DNA from: Asparagopsis taxiformis
Lineage: Eukaryota > Rhodophyta > Florideophyceae > Bonnemaisoniales > Bonnemaisoniaceae
Direction: 5' to 3'
Assembly: GCA_030407315.1 (NCBI GenBank)
Contig: JALQPE010001589.1
Coordinates: 1 to 14,618 of the forward strand
DNA length: 14,618 bases
Shown here: in pieces, positions 1-9,699 of the stretch
Layout: each line of letters begins with the position of its first letter
Numbering within the stretch: position 1 is the stretch's first letter
Position numbers and translations under genes: made by a program
Notes under the pieces: model-generated
Seen by the model: only the letters and a program-made list of their open reading frames with translations
The model's database searches: none
Told to the model about the DNA's origin: nothing

Positions 1-199
1 CCCCGCTTTTTTTGAAAACTGATATCATTATAATTATATGCCATTCTTGAGTATTCTAATCTTTTTGATGCCAAGATAACCAGTATTTAAGGAGATAGAT
101 TCAGTTTGATTTTATCGCCAGTTCTTCCCTCAATACTTAATAGATAGCATACATGATCCCTATTCTAATTTCAATTTTCAGCAAGATAAAATTATAAAC
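1..199. other. Left flank, presumed upstream region of the first gene
   Basis: AT-rich sequence with T and A runs before the first ATG at 200. I see no convincing coding frame, RNA gene or telomere repeat. A pyrimidine-rich stretch ending in TTTTCAG at about 175-181 resembles a splice acceptor and could mark a 5' leader intron, but no donor stands out. It presumably holds the promoter and 5' leader of the B-box gene. Confidence 0.3.
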
Positions 200-1414
200 A
201 TGCCGAAAGTTAAACTTTGCTGTTAGGTATGCGAGAGAGAGGCAGACCTTCACACTTTTTACACCAACAGGACAAAGATTATATGCGATGCATGTGCTCG
301 AAGCAGTAGTTTCTTCTGCTCCAAAATCACTGATCTCCTTCCAAACTGTGTGCCGTCAGCATGTCCTCGTTGTCATCAGCACAGCATAGAAATTACATGC
401 AAATAGTGTGGAAATCGGAATTATTGCACAAGGTGCTTTCAAGAACTCCATAGTTTCGGGAAGTTCAGCCAACACCACTATAAAATGGTCGAAAACAACA
501 ACAATCAGGGCATTAAAGTTAAAAAAGCCGAAAACAAACTGATTTTACGAAACAGAGTCAACTAGAGCTAGTAACGGAACACTCTTAAGAGTATGGTGGG
601 AAAAGATGACTTCATTGCCAAGGTTCGTGAACTCAGACAAGTCATAACCTTTTAAAAGAAAACAAACGAGAGCATAGCAAGCGATTGTGAAGTTTTTTGG
701 AAATAGACGATTCAAAATGTGTAAAAACAGTTTCAAACTATGATTGCCATGGCCAAAGAAAAGGAAACATAGTTTATTCAAAGTTTAAGTAAGAGGAAAG
801 AAAAAGAACTTCAGCCTTATAGTGCGATTGTAGAGAACAATGAAGCCTTAGAAAAGTAATGTCAGAACATCGAAAGTATCATCAACAGCTCTTGTAATCT
901 TAATTTGGAGTTTATTAAGTCCAAGATTAAGAATTTAACTTCTTCCTCCTTTCAAAAAGACAAGCAAAATCGCTTTTCATTTAACCCTACCTACGTATAT
1001 TTCACAAATGAGCTGGAAGAAATTATTCAGTCAATCAGTAATGTTGCCCTTAAAAAGAGCATTATTCGGTAGAAGAGTCAGGAAAAACGAGTGAAGATAT
1101 CTGGCACTTTCCTTGAAAAGAGCAAGCCAAGGTAATGCTACTCCCCACCGAATTCCACGACGAAAAAATCTCCAGACCGTAGTGCAGGTACCTTCGCTCT
1201 TGGCCATAAAAATGCTTCATCATGCTCCAACCTCCTACTTGAAGTTTACAATCCGGATGAGCGGCTTCATAAAATCAGTAAACTTGTCAATCCCGAAAAA
1301 ACAATTCGGAAGATGAAGTCAGAAAAGAATATTCTGATGGGTTCCCCTGGAAAAAGCATGAAGCTAGTCAGCAATGATTCTTATGCCGACAAGAAAATTA
1401 GAGGGAGACACTGA
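200..1414 (+). CDS. B-box zinc-finger and coiled-coil (TRIM-like) protein
   Basis: Read with TAA/TAG as Gln this is one uninterrupted frame of 404 codons ending at TGA 1412-1414, with 12 in-frame TAA/TAG. The N-terminal hundred residues carry paired cysteines: C8/C11, C29/C32, C55/C58, C67/C70, C76/C79, then H84 and H92/H93. The second set (CxxC, CKQC, YCTRC, spaced histidines) fits a B-box zinc finger; the first resembles a degenerate companion finger. A Lys/Glu/Gln-rich probable coiled coil follows (about residues 120-300), then a Ser/Lys-rich basic tail. The B-box plus coil layout is that of TRIM-type scaffold proteins, but no RING finger is visible, so ubiquitin-ligase activity is not supported. 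Partner and location are unknown. Start: first ATG, directly before the cysteine block. It runs in the same direction as the TBC gene 85 bp downstream. Confidence 0.85.
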
Positions 1415-1499
1415 TGAACTTGATTCATTTTATGAATCGTTCTATTGTATACTTAAGTAACTTATCTTTTTCGATACAAATTATAAACTTATTGTAACT

Positions 1500-2588
1500 A
1501 TGGGATGTGGAGCATGTGGGCAAACAGCTGCTGTTGTTCCTGAAAAAACTCTATCTGTTAAGGTTTTGGGAATTCTCAATCATATTCTTGATAGTCGTCT
1601 GTTGACTGGGGAAGAATGTAAAGCTATTAAAGACTACATTGACAACCGATAAATACCCGAGTTTGATGATTGGATATCAGATGGGAATCAAAGCTAGACA
1701 CTAACATCATTGGGGAGAGATGAAGAGATCAAGTTTTTACTATCTCCAAAGTAAAGAATTTTATGGAAAGTTATGCTATTGACGGAAAATAAATCCATTG
1801 TTCAGGATGGCGTTTACTCCTAAAACCCGACTGCGAACAATCATCCTAAGCTCGAAAAACAGTTTGATTAAATTTCAAGAGACGTTCATCGAACATACCC
1901 GAGCATACTACCCCAATCGATGAGGAAGGACCTAAAGGTAGTTCTTGAAAATATAACCTTGTACTATCCCAACATCGGCTACACACAAGGAATGAACTTT
2001 TATATTGGCTTTTTCTTGCTTTGTGGCTTCAAAGGTTAAGAGGCATTTTGGCTATTCATCTGTTTATCTCGAAATCCCAATTACATGATGATTCTAAACT
2101 TTAGCTCTGATTTTGTCATGGTTAACCATAACATCAAAATGCTGGAGGAGATAGCACGAACTCGTGTGCCTGAAGCTATTGAGACTATTGAGTCTTTTGG
2201 AATTACTTCATATTTTTACTCGTTCTCCTGGTTTTTGTGCTACTTTTTATACACGCTCTCTCCAAAATGCTGTACCATTATATGGAGCTATATTCTTCGC
2301 AAAGGTTCTGTAAAATACGTCCTTTCGATTGCTGTGCAAATTTTAGAAGAGCTCAAACCTGATATCGTTGAGTCACAGTCATCAGAACAATTGCTAATGT
2401 TGTTTCGAGATGAATCCTTAAGTAAAAGAGTCAACGAAAACAATATCAACTCAATAGTCAAGAAAAGTTCGAGTCATATCATCGAATAAGAGCGATACTT
2501 CCAGCCAGATAGTGAAATATTCAAAATGAAAGATGATCCAAGTTACAACAAGTCAGTCATATCCAGGTTTAAACAGCTTTAAGAGTGA
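1500..2588 (+). CDS. TBC-domain Rab GTPase-activating protein
   Basis: Intron-free frame of 362 aa with eight in-frame TAA/TAG, ending at TGA 2586-2588. The TBC domain covers roughly residues 80-310. Both catalytic fingers are visible: the arginine finger in I125-x-x-D128-x-x-R131 (ISRDVHR) and the glutamine finger in Y161-T-Q163 (NIGYTQGMN). TBC proteins accelerate GTP hydrolysis by Rab GTPases in membrane traffic, so intact fingers suggest an active GAP; the Rab partner cannot be inferred. The protein begins MGCGACG: Gly2 next to Cys3 and Cys6 is the layout of N-myristoylation plus palmitoylation, so direct membrane anchoring is inferred. The C-terminal tail (about residues 320-362) is polar and unrecognised. 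The start is the first ATG and is supported by the acylation motif. Confidence 0.93.
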
Positions 2589-2684
2589 TTCTTCGTTCCT
2601 TTTAGGAGTTTAGTATTTGTGTTAGAAGTTTCGATTGGGGATATAGAGAAGCATTATCTGAATTATTTAATTGGTAGTTGCATA

Positions 2685-3607
2685 ATGGCACCAAAGAAAG
2701 ATCCTAAGAAGTAGGTTATCGAGGAACCAGTCGTAGAGTAGCCAGTAATCCCTCCTCACGAGTTAAAAGGAGTTGGTCGATTCTAATACTCCAATGGAGT
2801 GTTTTATGAAGGAGAGTGGCATCTTTTCAATGGAATCAAAATGAAGCACGGACAAGGAACTCTCACAGTGGCTCCAAACGGAGTCAATGGACTTGGATAT
2901 TAACAATATGAGGGGTAATGGCAGGAAGACAAGAGGCATGGAAAGGGAATTTACAAATATGCCAATAAAGGGTGTATGAAGGACAGTTTTAGAATAACCT
3001 CCATCACGGCTTCGGCAAGTATGATTTTCCCAATGCCACCATCTACGAAGGAGAATGGTAGAATGGTTTGATGCATGGAACAGGATTCTATATCGATGCT
3101 AGCGGAAGGAACTGGCAAGGAGAGTTCAGAAATGGGGAGTTCAATACCAAGAAACAGGTTGAATTGGGAAAAGAAAAAGAAATATCAGTGAAGAAAAATA
3201 ACATCAAGAAGCAAGTGAGTCAAACTATCAACAGTGCGCTAGAAGCCTTAGCCAAAAGTGACAAGAAAACTCTCAAAGACAACATGGCTCCATTTATAGT
3301 TTCCGGAGACGGAATGAAAGAGTTCGTTAAAGATCCTTATACTAAAGTGGATGAAAGGCCAATTGAAAAGTGGACAGAGGTATTAAACATCCTGAAACTC
3401 GGTAAAATAAACGTTCTCAGTGATGCAAGCAATTCCGAAGTTTTAGGAGCGGAGAAAATTCTTGGAAAGCAACTTGTTGGAGCAGGTCAAGTTGTCTAAA
3501 TTATAGGAAATAAGGATGAAAAAACATGTAAATGTGTATTTGGAACTAGTGACGGAAGCGGATGGAACTTTATACTGGTTCAAGATGAAGAGGCTAAGAA
3601 AAAATGA
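2685..3607 (+). CDS. MORN-repeat protein with unknown C-terminal domain (one frameshift)
   Basis: Starts at ATG 2685 with a Lys/Pro/Glu-rich leader containing two TAG codons, then about five MORN units (GVGRFQYSNG, YEGEW, HGQG, YEGQW, HGKG, YEGQF, HGFGKY, YEGEW). Frame one runs to about 2974 and frame two resumes at TAT 2975. The MORN register (YANKG-V-YEGQF) is restored if one G is missing from the GGG run at 2970-2972. The second frame ends at TGA 3605-3607, giving about 307 aa. The last 150 residues (Lys-rich linker, then a compact segment) match no family I recognise. MORN repeats commonly bind membranes or scaffold cortical and ciliary structures. I read it as a functional gene with a sequence error, because the downstream frame stays well conserved; a true pseudogene is possible. 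It converges on the p62-like gene, stops 95 bp apart. Confidence 0.85.
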
Positions 3608-3702
3608 TTCTTTAAACATCATTTTCTGGATATTTATTCTGATCATTTAGTGTTGTGTTATGAAAGTAAATAATGAATTTAAAGAGCTCATAGATCAAGC
3701 AA

Positions 3703-4953
<1,251 letters not shown>

Positions 4954-5022
4954 CTCAAAAAAGTTCTGAATTTATTTATTATAAGAGTTGTGTCTCCCTT
5001 TTCTCTTTAATAAGGGTTTCTT
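4954..5022. promoter_or_regulatory. Divergent promoter space
   Basis: About 69 bp lie between the ATG of the p62-like gene (minus) and the ATG proposed for the next plus-strand gene. AT-rich, with ATTTATTTATTATAAGA near the p62 side. Promoter function is inferred from layout only, and depends on the uncertain start of the plus-strand gene. Confidence 0.35.
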
Positions 5023-5863
5023 ATGAATCCTGATTATCAATCAGTCCAAAAAGCAGTTATGCTACTATTCGAATAATCGAGAATGATAGAAGGTTTATCA
5101 CTACGCATGCCAAATCTTCAATCTGGATCGACTATAGAGCAGGTAAAAGGCCTAAGATATAATATTTCCTAGTTTTACTCTTGAACAAAATCATTATCTT
5201 TGCTTTGTTTTCATTCTCCTCAGGAAATGGAGTTAAAAAACACAAACACTCATCAGTAAATTAGCTCTTACACTGGGATCACCTGTTTTGTGTCTATAAT
5301 AATACTTCTAAACCTTTGCTCTTGAATTTTTTTTGAGTTTTTTTTGAGATAACTTCCTTTTCAGAGTCTTAAACCTGAAATCGAGTCAATTTGGTAGTTT
5401 AAACTATATTCACCATTGAGCAAACATCTCAATAATTGACCCTTGAAACAATCATCAACCATCAATGCATTGTTCAGTTGCATTACCTTGCCCTTCATGT
5501 TTGATCATTTTGACATAGCTTCTATAGAAAAAAGAGATGCAGAGCTCCTTAAGCTTTATTTGTTTCTCAAGAGAAGACTTCGTCCTCTCTAATTCGAAAA
5601 CAAGGGGATAGGACCGAGAATCATTTTGCATCAACCATCACATCATCTAATAAGGGCTCTAGACGACTCTAGACCAACTCTAAAGTCATAGTAAGCATCG
5701 GGAGAGAGGGCTGAAACCAAGATTTCGTTTTTTACCTCAAGATAGCAAAGAGAAAGAGATTAAAGAATAGGTACTAATTGGAATCTTATTCATGATCAGA
5801 AAATATCAAAAATAAACAAAGTCTTCAGCGACTGTAAATCCCTAAATCATATAAGTTCTATGA
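5023..5863 (+). CDS. Unrecognised plus-strand gene, structure only partly resolved
   Basis: The 3' part is the best supported. A frame carrying VNLVVQTIFTIEQ at about 5385-5423 runs to 5498, joins across a 20-nt GTT...TAG intron (5499-5518) in phase to LLQKKEMQSSLSF, and stays open to TGA 5861-5863, 11 bp before the stop of the convergent MORN gene. TAA/TAG occur in it at rates like its neighbours. The 5' part is ambiguous: ATG 5023 opens a 53-codon frame (MNPDYQSVQKAVMLL); a different frame is open from 5087 to 5347 and looks protein-like (LISKLALTLGSPVLCLQQYF); an in-frame TGA at 5376 precedes the 3' exon. Joining them needs further introns (a 20-nt GTC...GAG candidate at 5366-5385, or longer ones) or indels in the two T8 runs at 5327-5345. 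I recognise no family. A faint cyclin-box feel to the middle segment is not strong enough to call. Confidence 0.35.
5499..5518 (+). other. 20-nt intron (GTT...TAG)
   Basis: Begins GTTTGA and ends CATAG. Removing it joins HYLALH to LLQKKEMQ and links two open protein-like stretches. A TTGAC motif 6 nt from the end could serve as branch point. Less certain than the other 20-nt introns because the gene is unrecognised. Confidence 0.6.
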
Positions 5864-5874
5864 AGTTTCGACTA

Positions 5875-7004
5875 TCAATTGTAAACAACTTATTGTGGTG
5901 GCCTTTCTGGTTCAACATTAGGTGGAATTTCATTATTCTCTGGCCGGACTGGGTCATTCAAATTTTGATTGAAGTTGCTTTCCTTGAACTCTGGAGAATC
6001 TACTCTACTTTCTGCCTTGTGGACATCAGCTAGGCTTAAGTTATGATCGTTCTCCCAGATTCCCTCAACTGTTTGATTGCTTGGATAAGTGATTTTCCCC
6101 TTCCCATGCATTTTGGTGTTCCTAAACTCCCCTTCGTAAACTTTCCCATCCTTCCACTCAAAAGTACCATATCCATTTAGCTGGTCGTTCTCAAAGTTTC
6201 CTAGATTATGGTTTCGTTACCTTTGTATTTCCCGTAGCAGTTGGTGAGAACCCCTGGTCCATTTTTCCTGCCTTTTTAGAACACCCCTTCGAATCCTTCA
6301 TCTTCTCTTTTCTTGGCCTTGTTGTATAGTTCTCCCTTGCCCGTCATTTCACCATCTTGGAAGGAACCTTCGTAGACCATGGTACCCGAGTTGGTATTCC
6401 AGGTATACTTTCCTTTCCCATGCTTTGCCCCCTGGCTGAAGTCTCCCATATAAACTGCATCATCAATGGTTTCGACGCCCTAACCGTGAGGAATTCCATT
6501 CAGGAAGTCACCTTGGTAGCTCATAGACTGCTCAGGGTACTTAAGATGCCCGTTCCCGTTCATTGTGGAGTTTTTCACATTTCCTTCGTAAATGCACCCA
6601 TTAGGGTAGATTATGGTGGCATCAGTGGACCTGGCTTCACCCATATCGAACTCGCCGACATACAAGTACCCATCGCCATTAAATACGTTGCCGAAACCGT
6701 GAGGTAGCCCCTTCTCCCAAGGTCCTTGATAGTAGGCCTTTTTCTCCTCGATATAGAAAATAGGGTCAGGACTCTGCTGCAACTTTTCCTCAAGACCAGC
6801 TCTCCTAAGTGCATCTTTCATTGCACCTGTCATTTCAATATTCCTTTCTTCGACTTTGCGGGCATAACGAGGATGAGGATCATCAGGCTACCATTAAAAG
6901 AAGAGTACATTGCGGGGTTGACTCACCGGGGCAATTTGGGAAGGAACACGGTTTTAATTCTCTGGTGGATTTCGAATTTGAGAACTTGATTAATCGGCAC
7001 CCAT
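5875..7004 (-). CDS. Ten-repeat MORN protein with N-terminal myristoylation motif
   Basis: Spliced model: exons 7004-6909, 6887-6221 and 6200-5875, 362 aa, TGA at 5877-5875. The start gives MGADQSSSQ, a good N-myristoylation sequence (Gly2, Ser6), with TAA read as Gln5. A short charged region follows, then about ten MORN units (for example YYQGPWEKG-HGFG, SYQGDFLNG-HGQG, VYMGDFSQG-HGKG, VYEGSFQDG, GFEGVFQKG, YKGNFENDQ-NGYG, VYEGEFRN-HGKG), ending in a Pro/Glu/Asn-rich tail of about 60 residues. Removing the 20-nt intron at 6201-6220 restores a perfect MORN unit (YKGNFENDQLNGYG). MORN arrays usually act as membrane-cortex or ciliary scaffolds. I see no kinase or SET domain, so a purely structural role is inferred. 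Upstream lies the tubby-like gene in the same direction; downstream the plus-strand gene converges, stops 11 bp apart. Confidence 0.9.
6201..6220 (-). other. 20-nt intron (GTA...TAG)
   Basis: On the minus strand it begins GTAACG and ends ATCTAG. Without removal the MORN frame breaks; with removal YGKYKG-NFENDQ is continuous. It is also flanked by a 3-bp AGG direct repeat, which the ordinary AG|GT...AG|G splice pattern produces by itself, so an internal eliminated sequence is a less likely alternative. Confidence 0.85.
6888..6908 (-). other. 21-nt intron (GTA...TAG), or a 39-nt GTGAGT variant
   Basis: A TGA-containing break just before DDPHPRYARK is removed by a GTACTC...GGTAG intron of 21 nt, adding VSQPRN to the protein. 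A stronger-looking donor, GTGAGT at 6926, gives a 39-nt intron in the same phase. I prefer 21 nt because its ends match the other short introns; a transcript would decide. Confidence 0.7.
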
Positions 7005-7189
7005 CTGGCTCTTTTAATCTTATCAATATTTGAATATACGCCTATAAAAATTTATTTGATGCGTTGACGATAAAGTAGTCTTCATTAGGAAAAAATCTTC
7101 AACTTGCAGCAGAAATAACTCCTTTTCACCATACTGTGTCAGCTTAGGGCATAAAAAAAATGTGATATTAATAATCAGTGAGCACTTCC
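7005..7189. other. Spacer between tandem minus-strand genes
   Basis: AT-rich spacer holding the 3' flank of the tubby-like gene and the promoter or 5' leader of the MORN gene. It includes an A8 run at 7153-7160. No supported coding or RNA gene. Confidence 0.4.
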
Positions 7190-8337
7190 TCAGTTGCAAA
7201 GGAGCTTAGAGTCGAGACTACTGAGACAGATAACGAACCCTTCAAGGATAGAAAATGGATAGGTGACTTCCATAAGAAAGTTACTTTCATTTTGTTTGGC
7301 GAAAAGCAAGCATTCTCTTTCTTTCGAGTCTTTGAGAATAAAATTTTCCCCGAAGACTACTTAGCTTTGCCCTTAAAGTCAATAACCCACCCAGTTTTCG
7401 TCTTCTTAGGTTTTGCAGTATTTAATTTTTCAACTTTGTTGGTTTATCCTCTGGCTAGTAGATTGCTCAGTGAATTTTAGAGTGATTCTTTTAGCATCGT
7501 TTTCGGCTTCAAGACCTCCATCGATCTCACACCATTATAACCCATAACATTTTTTCCATAGTTCATGCTTAGATGACTTTATTCGGTATTGGGATGATGG
7601 TATGTAAATTCAGTTCCTGTGAAGTTAGCCTGGAGAGAACCTACAAAACTATTGTCCCTCTTATGAATTTGATCTGCACTCAAGTTTTTCGAGATAATGA
7701 AATGACTATTGAGCTTCATCATCTCTTTTTTGGCCGAGAAGACAAACTGTTTACTGTCCTTCAGGTATAAACTGAACTTATTTGAGAAACCCAGAAACCT
7801 ACTTTCGATATGGAGAATACAGGCTATTTTGTACCCAATTGGGAGTATTTGTGTTGTCACTCGATCAAAATGGTCTTGGATGATGAGGGGAGATTTCTTA
7901 AAAGTTGTCTGAACCACTGGTTCTGATTTAATCATCTTGATTCTGCACATTTCCCCTGGCTCATCGTCATCATCTGATGAGCATTCTGAGTCAGATTGGT
8001 TGCTGATCCTCTCCATCATATCTTCTTCGTATTAGCGTAATACGGTGCTCCGTTGGTGCCTCCTTATATTGCTGTGGGATGGGTAGCTCTCCATTAGCTC
8101 TCTTTCTGTATCTCCCGAAAGGTACGGGCTTCTTTACCCATTTTAGCTGCAAAAGTGGGGAGAGTCGTTTTTCTCGGATGGGCTGACCACCACAATTTAT
8201 GGGTGGATAGATGTAACCTGGTGATTTTGCTCCGAAGATATCTCAGTTTCGACTTAATGATTGGCCTTGTCGCTATCTTCACTCAGATCCGATCCTTCGA
8301 GGTCGTATATGAAAACTGGCGTTTGTGATGTCTCCAT
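7190..8337 (-). CDS. Tubby-like protein (one frameshift in the C-terminal domain)
   Basis: The frame from ATG 8337 is open with TAA/TAG as Gln through an acidic, Ser-rich N-terminal region (SDSECSSDDDDEPGE) into a tubby domain. Strands such as FVFSAKK, NSHFIISKN, SFVGSLQANFTGTEF, NYGKNVMGYNGVRSMEVL, GWVIDFKGKAKQSSGKNF, and the C-terminal helix (ILEGFVICLSSLDSKLLCN) are all recognisable. The register changes within SSGK-NF: one A is missing from the minus-strand A4 run (7344-7347). With it, the product is 382 aa and ends at TGA 7192-7190, exactly at the usual tubby C-terminus. Tubby domains bind phosphoinositides, and tubby-like proteins help deliver cargo to cilia, a sensible role in a ciliate though inferred. 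The TAG in KAKQSS aligns with a Gln in animal tubby proteins, support for the glutamine code. It is divergent from the SAM-FHA gene. Confidence 0.9.
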
Positions 8338-8542
8338 CTCTCGACGAACAGTGCCCAATTAATGGATTATACCGAATTATTATTATTGTTCAATCGGACT
8401 GAAAAGTATAAGAAACTTCAATGCAAGTGAGGCTTTGAAGCCCTCTTGCTCATTGTTCTTTTGTCCTCAGGCATAATCTTAAATGGTCTATAAACAACTA
8501 TCTAAAGTTAACAGTATTTGGGGCATATAATTCGAATCAGGA
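8338..8542. promoter_or_regulatory. Divergent promoter space between tubby-like and SAM-FHA genes
   Basis: 205 bp between two opposing start codons, the largest divergent spacer in the window. It has an AT-rich block (TTATTATTATTGTTC at about 8377-8391) and no open frame that continues a domain. Bidirectional promoter function is inferred from layout. Confidence 0.45.
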
Positions 8543-9636
8543 ATGCTGGACAATCAGCAAGTCTATGACTTAATCCCTCGTCTTAGTTGCTAGTGGTCTA
8601 CAGGAGATGTACTGAAGTGGCTAGACATGAATCTGATGGCCGATTACTCGGAACATTTTGGTAGTTCTACTGAGACATAGAGAGAGCAAAGATCGATGGG
8701 TAAGCAATGTCCGTACTCACTGTTCACCAAATGCAGAAATAGATGAACATCAACTCCAAATTAGTCATTCGATCTGTCATGGATTGGGTTAACAGTGGCA
8801 GACTAGAGTTTGACTAGTTTGTTCAGAGCATGGAGGAAGGGAGTATTGCCACTGAGAACAAAGAACCCCTCTCAGAAATATCAATCAGGGAATAGAATGT
8901 TAGACTAAATAATCCATTGCAAACTCTCCTTGAGAAGGAGCCAGAGTACGTCAAATTCGCAGAAAGTGAGTTCAGAAGCTAGTCGAGGAAAATACGAACT
9001 AGGCTCGTGCTTCATTACCCCAAAAAAATCTCGAAGGTAACAGAAAGCATCAAAATTGGCAGGTTCAATTCTAATGACATCATCATTAATTAGGAGTCGA
9101 CTTCTCGCTTCCACGCCGAAATAGTCGAAAGGAATAACTAATTCTTCTTGAAGGACGTAGGCAGTAAGTTTGGAACATTCTATCGAATCAACCACAAAGC
9201 TCCTTTTAAAGAAGGATCTAAATACTATCTGGGAACAACAGAATTTATGGCATGTGATGTCACTATCAGCCACAAAGGAGATAAGAAAACTCCGACTTTT
9301 TCTGCCAAATTGAAACCGGCTAATCCCCTAGAGATGAGGGTAATATCTGTAAGCAACAAGCAAAGCATCGATTTAGGGAACGGAACTTCCAAAAAGGACA
9401 TCATGATTCAAGATGAAACTCTTAAATCTATGCACTGCAAAGTATACGTTGATGAAAATTCTGTTTGGATCGAGGAGATTGACGGAGAAGTTTTTGTTAA
9501 ACTTGAGAAAGGAAGAGAACATCCGATAACCGAGGACTCAAAATACAAATTCGGAAGCGTTGATGTCCTTGTCAAGCTGTAACAGTACTGTGAGAAGTGC
9601 CGATAAGCTCCTAAGCATTGTTATTGTCATGTTTGA
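8543..9636 (+). CDS. SAM domain plus tandem FHA domain protein with C-terminal Cys/His knuckle
   Basis: Exons 8543-8660 and 8681-9636 give 357 aa, ending at TGA 9634-9636. A SAM domain (about residues 18-90: QWSTGDVLKWLDMNLMADYS, then KIDGQAMSVL) is made continuous by removing a 20-nt intron. FHA domain 1 (about 160-235) shows the phosphothreonine-binding set: IKIGRFNSNDI, STSRFHAEI and DVGSKFGTF, with the key Gly-Arg, Ser-Arg-x-His and Gly-(Ser)-x-x-Gly-Thr positions. A second FHA-like domain (about 256-339: IDLGNGTSKKDI, SMHCKVYV, KYKFGSVDVLVKL) lacks the Arg and canonical SRxH, so it may not bind phosphothreonine. The tail has C343-x2-C346 and C353-x-C355-H356, a possible metal knuckle. 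FHA domains read phospho-Thr and SAM domains oligomerise, so a phospho-dependent scaffold is inferred. Pathway unknown. Confidence 0.9.
8661..8680 (+). other. 20-nt intron (GTA...TAG)
   Basis: Begins GTAGTT and ends ACATAG, inside the SAM domain. Removal joins DYSEHF to ERAKIDGQAM, the expected SAM helix spacing; unspliced, the frame meets TGA at about 8733. A CTGAG motif 8 nt before the end may be the branch point. Confidence 0.88.
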
Positions 9637-9699
9637 TAGTTCTTCACTCCACATCTCTTAGTTCTGATTACGAATACGAATGATGATAATATTTTCAAT

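Noticed and set aside
1..20. CCCC followed by a T run as a possible telomere (C4A4 or C4A2 type)
   Set aside because: Only one CCCC, no tandem unit, and the other end has only an A6 run.
1416..1500. Stem or hairpin terminator near GATTCATTTTATGAATC (1424-1440)
   Set aside because: A short palindrome in AT-rich intergenic DNA; such pairs arise by chance and eukaryotic genes do not need rho-independent-type terminators.
5143..5223. 81-nt intron with a good pyrimidine tract (ends CTCCTCAG)
   Set aside because: Attractive signals, but all well-supported introns here are 20-31 nt and its downstream exon soon meets TGA; kept only as one possibility in the unresolved gene.
6357..6989. Plus-strand frames over the ten-MORN gene
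   Set aside because: Antisense shadows; the minus strand carries clear MORN units.
7178..7571. Long plus-strand open frame with a hydrophobic stretch (THPVFVFLGFAVFNFSTLLV)
   Set aside because: It has no usable ATG, starts on GTG, and lies antisense to the C-terminal tubby domain, whose conserved sequence accounts for this DNA.
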